In this document: positions 1 through 7,161 of the stretch, piece after piece
Numbering within the stretch: position 1 is the first letter of the stretch
Layout: each line of letters begins with the position of its first letter
From: a virus
DNA: 23,958 bases
IMG/VR virus record: IMGVR_UViG_3300046028_000120
Location: 1-23,958 of that record
Reading direction: 5' to 3' (one strand)
The notes under the pieces: generated by a model
The model's input: the letters and a program-made list of their open reading frames with translations, nothing else
Databases searched by the model: none
What the model was told of the DNA's origin: nothing
Translations under genes and position numbers: made by a program

Positions 1-1
1 G

Positions 2-868
2 AAGATTGTTCAGTATCAGGCAGTCCTCCAGTTGGCTCAGTCCGCTCCTCAGTTGTACGACTTGCCGCTGCTGCACCGCCAGATGATTGAGATTCTGGGC
101 ATCAAGAACGCAGCGAAGCTAGTGCCTACTGAAGATGATGCACTGCCAATCGACCCAGTTCAAGAGAACCAAGACTTGCTCACGGGTAAACCAGTCAAGG
201 CGTTTATTGAGCAGAGTCATCAAGCGCATATCGCCGTGCACATGGCTGCAATGCAGGACCCCAAGATTCAGCAACTGATGCAGATGAATCCGCAAGCCCC
301 AGCAATCCAAGCCGCAGCTATGGCCCACATCAACGAGCACATTGCCTTCGAGTACCGCAAGCAGATCGAGCTGGCGATGGGTATGCCCCTGCCAGACAAA
401 GAGCAGAGTAAGCAAGTGTCACCAGAACTCGCCGACAAGATTGCGATGATGGCAGCTCAAGCGTCAGCTCAGCTTACTCAGAAGAACCAGCAAGAGGCTC
501 AACAGCAGGCAGCGCAACAGCAGCAGCAAGACCCAGTTATTCAGATACAGCAGCAAGAGTTGCAGCTCAAGCAAGAAGAACTCAAGCTCAAGCAAGAGAA
601 GCAGAAGATCGACGCCGCTGCTAAAGCCGACCAGCTCCGCATTGAGCAGTCTCGCATTGAGGCACAGAAGGAGATTGCCCAGATGCAGGTGAACGCTACC
701 AGCGCAACAGCGCGTGAACGGGTGGCTAAACAACAAGAGACTGACGGTGCTCGCATGGGTATCGACATTGCGAAACAGAAAGCACAAATGGCGCAGCAGC
801 AGTACTCCGCGATGCTCAACCGCCAGAAGCAGCAGCAACAGCCGAAACAAGTCAAGGAAACTAAATAA
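2..868 (+). CDS. Portal protein, C-terminal part (5' end outside window)
   Basis: The frame is open from base 2, so the gene begins upstream of the window; no in-frame ATG with a ribosome site marks a start. About 288 residues remain. The first half carries a pattern I associate with the C-terminal region of P22-type portals of environmental podoviruses: a stretch with GKPVKAFIEQSHQAHIAVHM followed by repeated predicted helices. The second half is a long Gln/Lys/Ala-rich helix (nt about 470-850), consistent with the helical barrel that projects from some portals into the head. The portal is the dodecameric ring at the capsid vertex through which DNA is packaged. Its position just before co-chaperonin, scaffold and capsid genes supports the call. 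A Gln-rich internal head protein is the main alternative, since the conserved core of the portal is not in the window. Confidence 0.65.
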   Translation, partial: KIVQYQAVLQLAQSAPQLYDLPLLHRQMIEILGIKNAAKLVPTEDDALPIDPVQENQDLLTGKPVKAFIEQSHQAHIAVHMAAMQDPKIQQLMQMNPQAPAIQAAAMAHINEHIAFEYRKQIELAMGMPLPDKEQSKQVSPELADKIAMMAAQASAQLTQKNQQEAQQQAAQQQQQDPVIQIQQQELQLKQEELKLKQEKQKIDAAAKADQLRIEQSRIEAQKEIAQMQVNATSATARERVAKQQETDGARMGIDIAKQKAQMAQQQYSAMLNRQKQQQQPKQVKETK

Positions 869-1068
869 TGGACAACCACCGCTTGCTTGGGTTCATTGCC
901 CGAGAAATCGACAAATTGCGTACAGAGCAAGCGAGTTTCCTTTCCGCCGGTAGAGCAGGGGACTACTCTGAATATCGGCACATCTGCGGGATTATCCGGG
1001 GTCTAAGCCATGCAGAATCAATCCTAAACGACCTCGTGCAACGTATGGAGAAACTTGAAGATGAGTGA
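868..1068 (+). CDS. Small helical protein after the portal, unknown function
   Basis: This 66-residue acidic/basic mixed protein starts at an ATG that overlaps the portal stop by one base (TAATG), which indicates translational coupling. It has no signal peptide, membrane segment or cysteine pair. The whole chain looks like two amphipathic helices separated by a glycine-containing turn near residues 28-32. Small proteins of this kind are often found between portal and scaffold genes in environmental podoviruses, but I recognise no function. Its stop overlaps the start of the co-chaperonin gene, so it is locked into the head operon. Confidence 0.6.
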   Translation: MDNHRLLGFIAREIDKLRTEQASFLSAGRAGDYSEYRHICGIIRGLSHAESILNDLVQRMEKLEDE

Positions 1069-1471
1069 ATTTAATGTCGCTGCGGTAGACCTCTCGGGAA
1101 TTCTGAACAAGAAGAACGAGGACAAAGCCAAGCAGTTGCCGGACCCGAAGACCTTCCACATTCTTTGCGTAGTCCCCGAGGCTATGGAAGAGTACGCGGA
1201 TAGCGCCATCGGTATCATTAAAGATGCGAAGACTATGCACTACGAAGAAGTACTGACCCCAGTGCTATTTGTGGTGAAACTGGGACCTGATGCGTACAAA
1301 GACGCCACTCGTTTCCCCAACGGGCCATCATGCGTGGAAGGCGATTTCGTTATTTGCCGACCCAACTCTGGTACCCGTCTGAAGATTCATGGCCGTGAAT
1401 TCCGAATCATCAACGATGACTCGATTGAAGCGACTGTGGAAGACCCCCGTGGAATTACACGTGCATCGTAA
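1061..1471 (+). CDS. GroES-like co-chaperonin
   Basis: The 136-residue product matches the layout of Cpn10/GroES. After a charged leader (1-30) comes a beta strand with ILCVVPE (34-40), then a likely mobile loop (about 44-62) with the hydrophobic tripeptide context AIGII (49-53), equivalent to the IVL that binds GroEL. A core follows with VVKLGPDAY (71-79), the CVEGD turn (91-95) and strands ending in EATVEDP (123-129). Like T4 gp31, it would cap host GroEL so that it can fold a phage protein, probably the capsid protein 2.3 kb downstream. I chose ATG 1061 because GGAG lies 10 bases upstream; the upstream TTG at 1055 has no comparable site. The gene overlaps the preceding stop by eight bases. 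It is longer than typical GroES (about 97 aa) because of its N-terminal and loop extensions. Confidence 0.75.
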   Translation: MSEFNVAAVDLSGILNKKNEDKAKQLPDPKTFHILCVVPEAMEEYADSAIGIIKDAKTMHYEEVLTPVLFVVKLGPDAYKDATRFPNGPSCVEGDFVICRPNSGTRLKIHGREFRIINDDSIEATVEDPRGITRAS

Positions 1472-1481
1472 GGAGTAAACA

Positions 1482-2474
1482 ATGGCTAAATTTGGACAAG
1501 ATGACTTCAAGTTTCCTGACGAGCAGGAAGAAGAAGCTAAGGGTAAACCCGTGGATACGGAAGAAGAGTTTGAGATTGAGATCGAAAACGACACCCCTGT
1601 CGCCGACCGCAACCGCAAAGCTGCTCCTCCCCCCGAAGACCCAACCGACGACGAACTGAACTCGTATGACGAGAAGGTACAAGCGCGTATCAAGAAGTTC
1701 ACCCGTGGTTACCACGATGAGCGCCGTGCTAAAGAAGAAGCCCTACGTGAGCGTGAAGCTGCCGAAAACTTTGCTAAGCAGGTTTTTGCGGAGAATAAAC
1801 GCCTACAACAACAGCTTTCCACTGGCAGTGAAGCCTATATCGCACAGTCAAAGACAGCCGCCGAGCGAGCACTTATTGAGGCCAAGCGCCAATATAAGGA
1901 AGCCTATGAAGCTGGTGACCCTGACCTTATGACTGAGGCACAGGCTGGTATTGCACAGGCAACCCTGCACGCCGACAAGGTCGAAAACATGCGGCCAATC
2001 CCAATTGTAGAGCGTGAATTTGAAGCTCCACAGCGCGAAGTTAAGCCTCGATTAGAGACTAGAACAGCTAAATGGCTGGAAAATAACTCTGATTGGTGGG
2101 GTAAAGATGAAGAAATGACCGCTGCAGCTACTGGACTAGACAGAAAACTTCAGCGAGAATATGGTGTAGACTTTATAGGTACCAAAGAATACTTTGATAC
2201 TATTGACAAAACAATGCGCAAGCGTTTCCCTGAGAACTTCGAAAACTCTCAGAGCTATGAGGAAGATGAAGAGCCTCCACGAAAGACTTCTAAACCGGAC
2301 GAGGATTTCACTCCCATCCGTGCAACAAAACCCGCTTCGGTTGTGGCTCCGGCTACCCGCAGCACACCGCCTAATCGTATTAGGCTGAAGCAATCAGAGG
2401 TTGCCATCGCTCGGCGACTTGGGGTTACTCCAGAACAATACGCGAAACAGGTTGCTTTACTGAAAAGAGGTTAA
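1482..2474 (+). CDS. Capsid scaffolding protein
   Basis: This 330-residue protein is strongly acidic at the N-terminus (about 10-45, Glu/Asp-rich). A long heptad-rich coiled coil follows (about 60-160). The C-terminus is a short basic helix-turn-helix-like end (about 298-330, with the motif ARRLGVTPEQYAKQ). That layout is the hallmark of internal scaffolding proteins, whose basic C-terminus docks onto the capsid protein while the coiled coil controls shell curvature. Position between portal and major capsid genes fits. The start follows AAGGAG with good spacing. There is no obvious protease gene in the window, so scaffold exit rather than cleavage is likely. A virion DNA-binding protein is a less likely alternative. 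Confidence 0.75.
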   Translation: MAKFGQDDFKFPDEQEEEAKGKPVDTEEEFEIEIENDTPVADRNRKAAPPPEDPTDDELNSYDEKVQARIKKFTRGYHDERRAKEEALREREAAENFAKQVFAENKRLQQQLSTGSEAYIAQSKTAAERALIEAKRQYKEAYEAGDPDLMTEAQAGIAQATLHADKVENMRPIPIVEREFEAPQREVKPRLETRTAKWLENNSDWWGKDEEMTAAATGLDRKLQREYGVDFIGTKEYFDTIDKTMRKRFPENFENSQSYEEDEEPPRKTSKPDEDFTPIRATKPASVVAPATRSTPPNRIRLKQSEVAIARRLGVTPEQYAKQVALLKRG

Positions 2475-2476
2475 TT

Positions 2477-2944
2477 ATGGAAATGTCTAAAGAAAAATCC
2501 CAAAACCGTCTGGTTCGTGAACTGGACAGTCGTGAATCTTTCTCCCGCCCTACTGCTTGGCGACCCCCAGAGACCTTGCCGTCTCCTGACCCGCGTCCGG
2601 GTTGGACTCATCGTTGGGTTCGTATTAGCATGATGGGACAGGCTGACCCTAGTAACACTTCTTCGAAGTTACGCGAAGGCTATGAACCCTGCAAAGCAGA
2701 TGAGTATCCTGAGCTATTGGTGCACGCTTCTACCGAAGGCCGTTTCAAGGGGAACGTCGAGGTGGGCGGACTGTTGCTTTGCCGTATTCCAGAAGAGTTC
2801 CTGAAACAACGTGATGCTTATTACGCCAATCAGAACAAAGCTCAAATGGAGTCAGTGGACAACAACTTTCTACGCGATAGCGACCCTCGTATGCCCTTGT
2901 TCTCGGACAAGAAGTCGAAGGTTTCTTTCGGTTCTGGTTCTTAA
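2477..2944 (+). CDS. Conserved phage head-module protein, unknown function
   Basis: The 155-residue product has no membrane segment or signal peptide. Its central part contains PGWTHRWVRI (about 41-50), a LREGYEPC segment (about 65-72) and NVEVGGLLLCRIPEE (about 94-108), then an acidic/basic C-terminus ending in KVSFGSGS. I remember this pattern from proteins encoded beside capsid genes in podoviruses of aquatic bacteria, where they are labelled structural or hypothetical. The first ATG is two bases after the scaffold stop; a second in-frame ATG lies six bases on, so the true start may be 2483. It is probably a minor head protein or assembly factor, inferred from place only. Confidence 0.6.
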   Translation: MEMSKEKSQNRLVRELDSRESFSRPTAWRPPETLPSPDPRPGWTHRWVRISMMGQADPSNTSSKLREGYEPCKADEYPELLVHASTEGRFKGNVEVGGLLLCRIPEEFLKQRDAYYANQNKAQMESVDNNFLRDSDPRMPLFSDKKSKVSFGSGS

Positions 2945-2962
2945 ATTTTTAAGGAGTCTTAA

Positions 2963-3799
2963 ATGGCTTATCCTATCGTCTCGGCCCCTTACGGGCTAAA
3001 GCCGATCAATCTGATCGGTGGTCAGGTGTTTGCGGGTTCTACTCGTAACATCCCTATCGCGGCTGGTTACAATACCAATATTGGCTACGGTGACGTGGTT
3101 CAGTACGGTACTGTTGGCAATCGCGGTTCTGTGATTCTTACTGCAATGGTGTACAACACTGCTGCGTATGTCGCTGGCACTATTGGCGTGTTCTTGGGTT
3201 GCTCTTATACCAGCCCCGCTACAGGCCAAAAACTGTTTGCACAATACTGGCCCGCTGGCACTACTGCTACTGATGCTGTCGCTATCGTTTCTGACGACCC
3301 TGACACTATCTACAAGGCAGTGACTGTGACTAACAACGGTACCGACGTAAGCACAACTCAGGTAAATCTGGGTCAGCCTTTTGTTGGAACTAACTTGTTC
3401 TACGTGAAGAATGCTATGAGCACTTCCAATGGCAACTCCACTGCGGGTCTGTCGGCTGGTGCAAGTAACGTTATCACCACAAGCACCGCTCCTTTCCGTA
3501 TTGTTGACATCGTGCCTGATACTGAGAACATCTTGTCTCAGACTGCTACGACTGCTACCAGCACGGCTATGACTCTGAGCGCCGCCAATTCCGCCATTAC
3601 GGCTGGTATGGCTGTTACTGGCTCTGGCGTACCTACAGGCACCTACGTGGTCTCTGTGTCCGGTACCGCCGTTGTCCTGTCTCAGGCTACTACTTCGACT
3701 ATCAGCACTGCGACCGAGTTCGTGTTTGTTGGTGCCGCCGAAGTATTGGTTAAATTCAACTTTGGCTACCATGCGTATTACGCAGCGGCTGGCGTCTAA
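2963..3799 (+). CDS. Putative head decoration or minor capsid protein
   Basis: This 278-residue protein is rich in Thr, Ala, Val and Gly with few charged residues, typical of an all-beta virion protein. The N-terminus (MAYPIVSAPYGLKPINLIGG) is a pattern I associate with abundant structural proteins of marine and freshwater phages. Residues about 200-245 form a small beta domain with GMAVTGSGVPTGTYVVSV, the kind of Ig-like insert found on virion surfaces. AAGGAG sits just upstream of ATG 2963, and the gene ends 11 bases before the major capsid gene. The strong ribosome site and the place before the capsid gene suggest a high-copy shell component. Direct evidence of capsid binding is not visible. 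Confidence 0.6.
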   Translation: MAYPIVSAPYGLKPINLIGGQVFAGSTRNIPIAAGYNTNIGYGDVVQYGTVGNRGSVILTAMVYNTAAYVAGTIGVFLGCSYTSPATGQKLFAQYWPAGTTATDAVAIVSDDPDTIYKAVTVTNNGTDVSTTQVNLGQPFVGTNLFYVKNAMSTSNGNSTAGLSAGASNVITTSTAPFRIVDIVPDTENILSQTATTATSTAMTLSAANSAITAGMAVTGSGVPTGTYVVSVSGTAVVLSQATTSTISTATEFVFVGAAEVLVKFNFGYHAYYAAAGV

Positions 3800-3810
3800 G
3801 GAGCTAAATC

Positions 3811-4722
3811 ATGGCAATTTCACGCGCACAACTACTTAAAGAACTGCTCCCCGGTCTGAACGCTTTGTTTGGTCTGGAATATGCTCGTTACGGTGAAGAA
3901 CATAAAGAAATGTACGAAACCGAAACTTCTGAGCGTTCGTTCGAAGAAGAGACCAAGCTGTCTGGCTTCTCTGCTGCACCAGTCAAAAACGAGGGCTCTG
4001 CCATTTCGTATGACAATGCACAAGAGGCATGGACAACTCGCTACAACCACGAAACCATTGCTCTGGGCTTCTCCATTACTGAAGAAGCTGTGGAAGATAA
4101 CTTGTATGACTCACTGTCTGCTCGTTACACCAAGGGTCTGGCTCGTGCTATGGCCTACACCAAGCAAGTCAAGGGTGCTGCCGTTATCAACAACGGTTTC
4201 TCCTCGGCTTATGTCGGTGGCGATGGCGTGCCTTTGTTCTCTACTGCTCACCCTCTGGTGAACGGTGGTACCAACAGCAACCGTCCTGCTACCGCTGCCG
4301 ACCTGAACGAGACTTCTCTGGAAGCCGCTGTGATTCAGATCGCTGCTTGGACTGATGAGCGTGGTCTGCTGATCGCCGCTAAGCCTAAGAAAATGATTGT
4401 TCCTCCTGCTCTGCAATTCGTTGCTACCCGTCTGTTGGAAACCAGCCTCCGTGTTGGTACTACTGACAACGATATCAACGCAATCAAGAACAACGGTTCG
4501 ATTCCTGAAGGCTACTGTATCAATCACTTCTTGACCGACGCAAACGGCTGGTACCTCACCACCGACGTGCCAAACGGCCTGAAGCATTTCGTTCGTACTC
4601 CGCTGTCTAACAGCATGGACGGCGACTTTGATACCGGCAACGTCCGTTACAAGTCCCGCGAGCGTTATTCGTTCGGCTGGTCTGACCCATTGGGCGTGTT
4701 CGGTTCGCCCGGTTCGTCCTAA
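3811..4722 (+). CDS. Major capsid protein (Mu gpT-like, HK97 fold)
   Basis: The 303-residue product shows the signature layout of Mu gpT-type major head subunits. An N-terminal helix comes first (1-30, with LLKELLPGLNALFG), then an acidic E-loop-like region (about 30-55). A central stretch holds FSTAHPLVNGG (about 147-157), followed by DERGLLIAAKPKKMIVPPAL (about 186-205). The C-terminal part has GTTDNDINAI and DTGNVRYKSRERYSFGW (about 279-295). It forms the icosahedral shell and is the probable client of the upstream co-chaperonin. The start follows AAGGAG. The gene is the last in its transcription unit: a strong terminator begins 18 bases after its stop. The chain has no long N-terminal delta domain, so a separate scaffold (1482-2474) is expected and present. 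Confidence 0.85.
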   Translation: MAISRAQLLKELLPGLNALFGLEYARYGEEHKEMYETETSERSFEEETKLSGFSAAPVKNEGSAISYDNAQEAWTTRYNHETIALGFSITEEAVEDNLYDSLSARYTKGLARAMAYTKQVKGAAVINNGFSSAYVGGDGVPLFSTAHPLVNGGTNSNRPATAADLNETSLEAAVIQIAAWTDERGLLIAAKPKKMIVPPALQFVATRLLETSLRVGTTDNDINAIKNNGSIPEGYCINHFLTDANGWYLTTDVPNGLKHFVRTPLSNSMDGDFDTGNVRYKSRERYSFGWSDPLGVFGSPGSS

Positions 4723-4740
4723 GCTCTTGTAGCTTGACTA

Positions 4741-4766
4741 AAAAGGCTCCTTCGGGGGCCTTTTTT
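4741..4766 (+). terminator. Intrinsic terminator after the capsid gene
   Basis: A ten-pair stem (AAAAGGCTCC pairing with GGGGCCTTTT, one G-T wobble) closes on a TTCG tetraloop and runs directly into six T residues. This is a textbook rho-independent terminator. It lies 18 bases after the capsid stop and immediately before a promoter. A smaller stem (AAGCT/AGCTT, 4721-4735) precedes it and overlaps the capsid stop codon. Confidence 0.9.
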
Positions 4767-4767
4767 A

Positions 4768-4796
4768 TTGCACCTACGCAAACAACATGCTATATT
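4768..4796 (+). promoter_or_regulatory. Sigma70-type promoter with extended -10
   Basis: TTGCAC (4768-4773) and TATATT (4791-4796) are separated by exactly 17 bases, and TGC (4788-4790) supplies an extended -10 element. Five of six bases match consensus in the -10 box and four of six in the -35 box. The site begins two bases after the last terminator T, so it would restart transcription with host sigma70 polymerase. The expected start point is near 4803. Confidence 0.7.
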
Positions 4797-4805
4797 GCAG
4801 TCACT

Positions 4806-4860
4806 CCGGGAAACCCGGTGCATCAAACTGTCCCGGCAGACGACATACCGATTGATGCAC
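4806..4860 (+). promoter_or_regulatory. Structured 5' leader with nested inverted repeats
   Basis: Between promoter and gene lie two stems. CCGGG-AAA-CCCGG (4806-4818) is a tight hairpin. GTGCATCAA (4818-4826) pairs perfectly with TTGATGCAC (4852-4860) over a 25-base loop. A second CCCGG in that loop (4832-4836) could compete for the first CCGGG, so alternative folds are possible. The ribosome site AAGGA (4874-4878) lies just downstream and stays free. It may protect the 5' end of an abundant mRNA or control translation. Confidence 0.55.
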
Positions 4861-4885
4861 TTCACTTGTATGTAAGGAAACTATC

Positions 4886-5371
4886 ATGGGATTCGCAACT
4901 CACCTCGGCCCTTGGCTGCTCGGCACCGTTAAAAACACCACCGGTTCGACCGCTGGTACGATTCAAAACTTGGGTGCTACCGAAGTTACCCAAACCATAA
5001 CGCTCAGTTTTACTTCGATCAACGGCTCGCTTACAGGTACCGCGTTTGTACTGCCAGCTGGCGCAATGGTCACGTATTTCAAGTACTACGTTACGTCTAC
5101 CTTTAGCGGCGCTACAACAGTCAAGCTAAGCATCGGTGCTACTGACGTTACAGCGGCTACCACAATTACAGGCCCTGCTGCTCCAGCCACTATGACGGCT
5201 GCATCTGCTGCTGATGCTGTTACAGCTTTGTTCAACAACGTTGGTGCTACTGACGCACTCGTGACGTACACAGCCACTAAAGCGGCGACTTTGACTACAG
5301 GCTCTGTAACGCTTCAAGTTACCTACACTGTACGTAACTCCGATGGTTCCGCAAACCCTGCTTCTGCCTAA
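4886..5371 (+). CDS. Beta-rich virion-type protein, first gene after the promoter
   Basis: This 161-residue protein is dominated by Thr, Ala, Val and Gly, with almost no charged residues after position 15. The N-terminus (MGFATHLGPWLLGTVKNTTG) matches a pattern I recall from structural proteins encoded just after the capsid gene in aquatic phages. The rest alternates short strands, as expected of a beta-sandwich coat or decoration protein. There is no signal peptide. AAGGA lies seven bases upstream of the ATG. Being first behind a near-consensus promoter suggests high expression. The precise role is unknown. Confidence 0.6.
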   Translation: MGFATHLGPWLLGTVKNTTGSTAGTIQNLGATEVTQTITLSFTSINGSLTGTAFVLPAGAMVTYFKYYVTSTFSGATTVKLSIGATDVTAATTITGPAAPATMTAASAADAVTALFNNVGATDALVTYTATKAATLTTGSVTLQVTYTVRNSDGSANPASA

Positions 5372-5379
5372 TTAGTCTT

Positions 5380-5400
5380 GGGGGCTCCGGCCCCCGTTTT
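5380..5400 (+). terminator. Possible weak terminator or attenuator hairpin
   Basis: GGGGGC (5380-5385) pairs with GCCCCC (5390-5395) over a TCCG loop. One G and four T residues follow, giving a GC-rich stem with a short T tract. It lies between two genes of the same operon, right before the ribosome site of the next. Partial termination could lower downstream expression relative to the gene at 4886, or it could act as an mRNA stabiliser. Confidence 0.5.
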
Positions 5401-5414
5401 ACAGGAGATTAGTT

Positions 5415-5897
5415 ATGTCTATGCAAACAGACGTTCTTTCTAAATTTGTAACAGCACCCGGCGCGGTTACAGATAGTCGCTATCGTATTAAGGGGGCGTG
5501 GGTCTCTTCTACCGTTGCTACGAACCCAAACCCAGTTTTTGTTGACACAAGTACCGCATTCACTGGTACATACAGCCAAACAACCACAGTTATTACAGTT
5601 ACATCAGTCAATCATGGCCTAGTAGCTGGACAGCGTGTTGCTTTGGCGCTTACCAGCGGCTCTGGCGGAAGCGGCGGCTTTGCGGTGACTACAACACCTG
5701 ATCTCAACACGTTTACGGTATCTACACCGCTTACTGGCACCAACTCCGGTAACGTGACTATTTACACGCGAGCGTACATTGAAGTCGCCATTTCAGCGCT
5801 TACGCAAGGCATGTTGATTATTCCCGGCGAAGGCGTTCTTGCTTCCAACGGCATTTTTTACGTCGGTATTTCTGAGTTAACAGTGTTTTATGGCTAA
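5415..5897 (+). CDS. Virion-associated beta protein with Ig-like motif
   Basis: The 160-residue product has an N-terminal helix (about 1-20), then a domain with ITVTSVNHGLVAGQRVALAL (about 59-78) and FAVTTTPDLNTFTVSTP (about 88-104). That combination is a common surface-domain pattern in phage tail and capsid proteins. The C-terminal third is hydrophobic and beta-rich, ending in IFYVGISELTVFYG. A good ribosome site (CAGGAGA) precedes ATG 5415; a second ATG six bases on is possible. The 3' end overlaps the next start by eight bases. It is probably a virion component; its place in the particle is unknown. Confidence 0.55.
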   Translation: MSMQTDVLSKFVTAPGAVTDSRYRIKGAWVSSTVATNPNPVFVDTSTAFTGTYSQTTTVITVTSVNHGLVAGQRVALALTSGSGGSGGFAVTTTPDLNTFTVSTPLTGTNSGNVTIYTRAYIEVAISALTQGMLIIPGEGVLASNGIFYVGISELTVFYG

Positions 5898-6144
5898 GAA
5901 AACTCCCTCCCTTGCAGTCGGTCGTGGCGAAAAGCTCCCGGTCTCTAAGGGGGCTGGACTCACAGCTAAAGGCCGCGCTAAATACAATGCAGCCACGGGC
6001 AGCAACCTGAAAGCACCCCAACCCAAGGGTGGCCCACGGAAGGCTTCATTCTGCGCTCGGATGTCCGGTATGCCCGGCCCGATGAAGGATGAAAAAGGTC
6101 AACCGACACGCAAAGCTGCGTCACTAGCTAGATGGAAGTGCTGA
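5890..6144 (+). CDS. Small basic protein, DUF6321-like
   Basis: This 84-residue, very basic protein contains GLTAKGRAKYNAATGSNLKA (23-42), then SFCARMSGMPGPMKD (53-67) and a C-terminus KAASLARWKC. I recognise this order as the family of short phage and host-genome proteins labelled DUF6321. Its two cysteines (55 and 84) are spaced too widely for a simple zinc knuckle. The function is unknown; the charge suggests nucleic acid binding or packing inside the head. The start overlaps the upstream gene by eight bases. Confidence 0.6.
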   Translation: MAKKTPSLAVGRGEKLPVSKGAGLTAKGRAKYNAATGSNLKAPQPKGGPRKASFCARMSGMPGPMKDEKGQPTRKAASLARWKC

Positions 6145-6146
6145 AC

Positions 6147-6389
6147 ATGGACGACGCAATTCACACAGCCCGCGAGTTGGCTACTCATGCCGCAGACATC
6201 AAACATCTGCAAGACGACATGGACAAGATGTTGGAGAGTATGAAGGCCATGCAAGTTACGCTGACAGCCATCGACCATACACTGTCGGAAGCTAAGGGCG
6301 GCTGGAAGGTACTAATGTTGGTGGGGGGCGCAAGTGGTGCAGCCACTGCACTTTTGGTAAAACTTGCGTACTGGTACTCGGGGAAATAA
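6147..6389 (+). CDS. XhlA-like membrane protein with coiled coil
   Basis: The 80-residue protein has an N-terminal coiled coil (about 5-48, with DIKHLQDDMDKMLESMKAMQ) and one C-terminal membrane segment (about 53-75, LMLVGGASGAATALLVKLAY). That layout is typical of the haemolysin XhlA/phage membrane accessory family, which assists holins or anchors to the inner membrane. I prefer ATG 6147 because GGAAG lies eight bases upstream; the in-frame ATG at 6132 has no ribosome site and would overlap the previous gene. It is far from the holin and endolysin at 22002-22969, so it may act in virion assembly or DNA ejection rather than lysis. Confidence 0.55.
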   Translation: MDDAIHTARELATHAADIKHLQDDMDKMLESMKAMQVTLTAIDHTLSEAKGGWKVLMLVGGASGAATALLVKLAYWYSGK

Positions 6390-6392
6390 ATA

Positions 6393-6875
6393 ATGCCTAG
6401 CACTAGCAAAAAACAGCACAAATTCATGGCAGCAGTGGCTAATAACCCTGCCTTTGCCAAGAAAGCAGGAGTACCGCAATCTGTGGGTAAAGAATTCACA
6501 GCAGCGGACAAGAAGCTGAAGTTACCTAAGTCTGGCTCTAGGGCTGACTTGCAGAAGGTAAACAGCCCGAAGACAAACCAAGGCGCAAACGAACTTTTCA
6601 AGAAAGGTGGCTCTACCATGGCTACAAAAACGAACCCCGGTTTTATGGCAATGATGGCAAAGAAAAAAGACGGCGCTAAAGGCGACATGCCAGCAGCACT
6701 AGCTAAACATGCAGCTAAGCCCGCTTCCAAAGCACATGCGGGTCTTAAAGCAGGTGGTTCCACAGGTTCCTTCCGCGCCTCGGCTAACGGTATCGCTCAG
6801 CGTGGCAAGACTAAAGGTATGATGCCTAAGATGGCTGGTAGTACCACAGGTATGAAGAAAGGTGGGCAGTGCTAA
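6393..6875 (+). CDS. Basic small protein with C-terminal ADGIA-like module
   Basis: This 160-residue Lys/Ala/Gly-rich protein begins with PSTSKKQHKFMAAVANNPAF (2-21), a conserved start I associate with short phage proteins. A low-complexity basic region follows, and then the motif RASANGIAQRGKTKG (128-142) and a GMKKGG tail. Close relatives of that motif recur in the next two genes and at 9062. An internal ATG at 6618, preceded by AAAGGTGG at good spacing, starts the segment MATKTNPGFMAMMAKKK. The gene may therefore be a fusion of two small proteins or make two products. The function is unknown; a DNA-condensing or virion-internal role is a guess from charge and context. Confidence 0.6.
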   Translation: MPSTSKKQHKFMAAVANNPAFAKKAGVPQSVGKEFTAADKKLKLPKSGSRADLQKVNSPKTNQGANELFKKGGSTMATKTNPGFMAMMAKKKDGAKGDMPAALAKHAAKPASKAHAGLKAGGSTGSFRASANGIAQRGKTKGMMPKMAGSTTGMKKGGQC

Positions 6876-7159
6876 TGGGCTCCCCATACAAGGATTCAGT
6901 GCCTGTGCCGGACCCAGTGTCGCCAATGCCGAAGAAGGCAGCGTCTAAGCCAGCACCGAAGCCCGCGCCTAAAAAGGACAAGGATTATGTCTACCCAGAC
7001 TCCACTCCTGTTGCAGATAGCGCAGGTATGAAGCGCGGCGGTAAAGTTAAGAAGATGGCTAGCGGTGGTTCTGCCTCTAGCCGTGCCGACGGTATTGCTC
7101 AACGTGGTAAGACTCGCGGCACTATGCTGTGCAGCGGTGGAATGACTAAAAGGAAGTAA
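6875..7159 (+). CDS. Pro/Lys-rich small protein with RADGIA module
   Basis: The 94-residue product has a Pro/Ala/Lys-rich linker (10-37), then GMKRGGKVKKMASGGS (51-66) and SRADGIAQRGKTRG (69-82), ending in TMLCSGGMTKRK. The C-terminal half is nearly the same as the C-terminus of the next gene. I chose ATG 6875, which overlaps the preceding TAA by one base and follows AAAGGTGGG; the GTG at 6869 is weaker. The linker plus cationic tail looks like a tether ending in a short binding module. The function is unknown. Confidence 0.55.
   Translation: MGSPYKDSVPVPDPVSPMPKKAASKPAPKPAPKKDKDYVYPDSTPVADSAGMKRGGKVKKMASGGSASSRADGIAQRGKTRGTMLCSGGMTKRK
7025..7120 (+). repeat. C-terminal module, copy A (MKRGGKVK...SRADGIAxRGKTRG)
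   Basis: The codons for GMKRGGKVK and SRADGIAQRGKTRG closely match those at 7606-7707 in the next gene, differing mostly at third positions. This suggests duplication of a coding module followed by selection on the protein. More diverged copies of the second half lie at 6774-6818 and 9062-9103. Confidence 0.6.
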
Positions 7160-7161
7160 TC

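Noticed and set aside
470-850. CAG/CAA runs as a DNA triplet repeat or regulatory element
   Set aside because: They are ordinary Gln codons of a helical coiled region in the portal C-terminus, interspersed with Lys and Glu codons.
2996-3772. Minus-strand open frame of 258 codons
   Set aside because: It lies wholly inside the putative decoration gene, which has a strong ribosome site and recognisable sequence. The composition (Ser/His/Arg-rich) is typical of a shadow frame.
4734-5000. Plus-strand open frame over the terminator and promoter
   Set aside because: It runs through the terminator stem, promoter and leader and then out of frame into the 4886 gene. It has no ribosome site.
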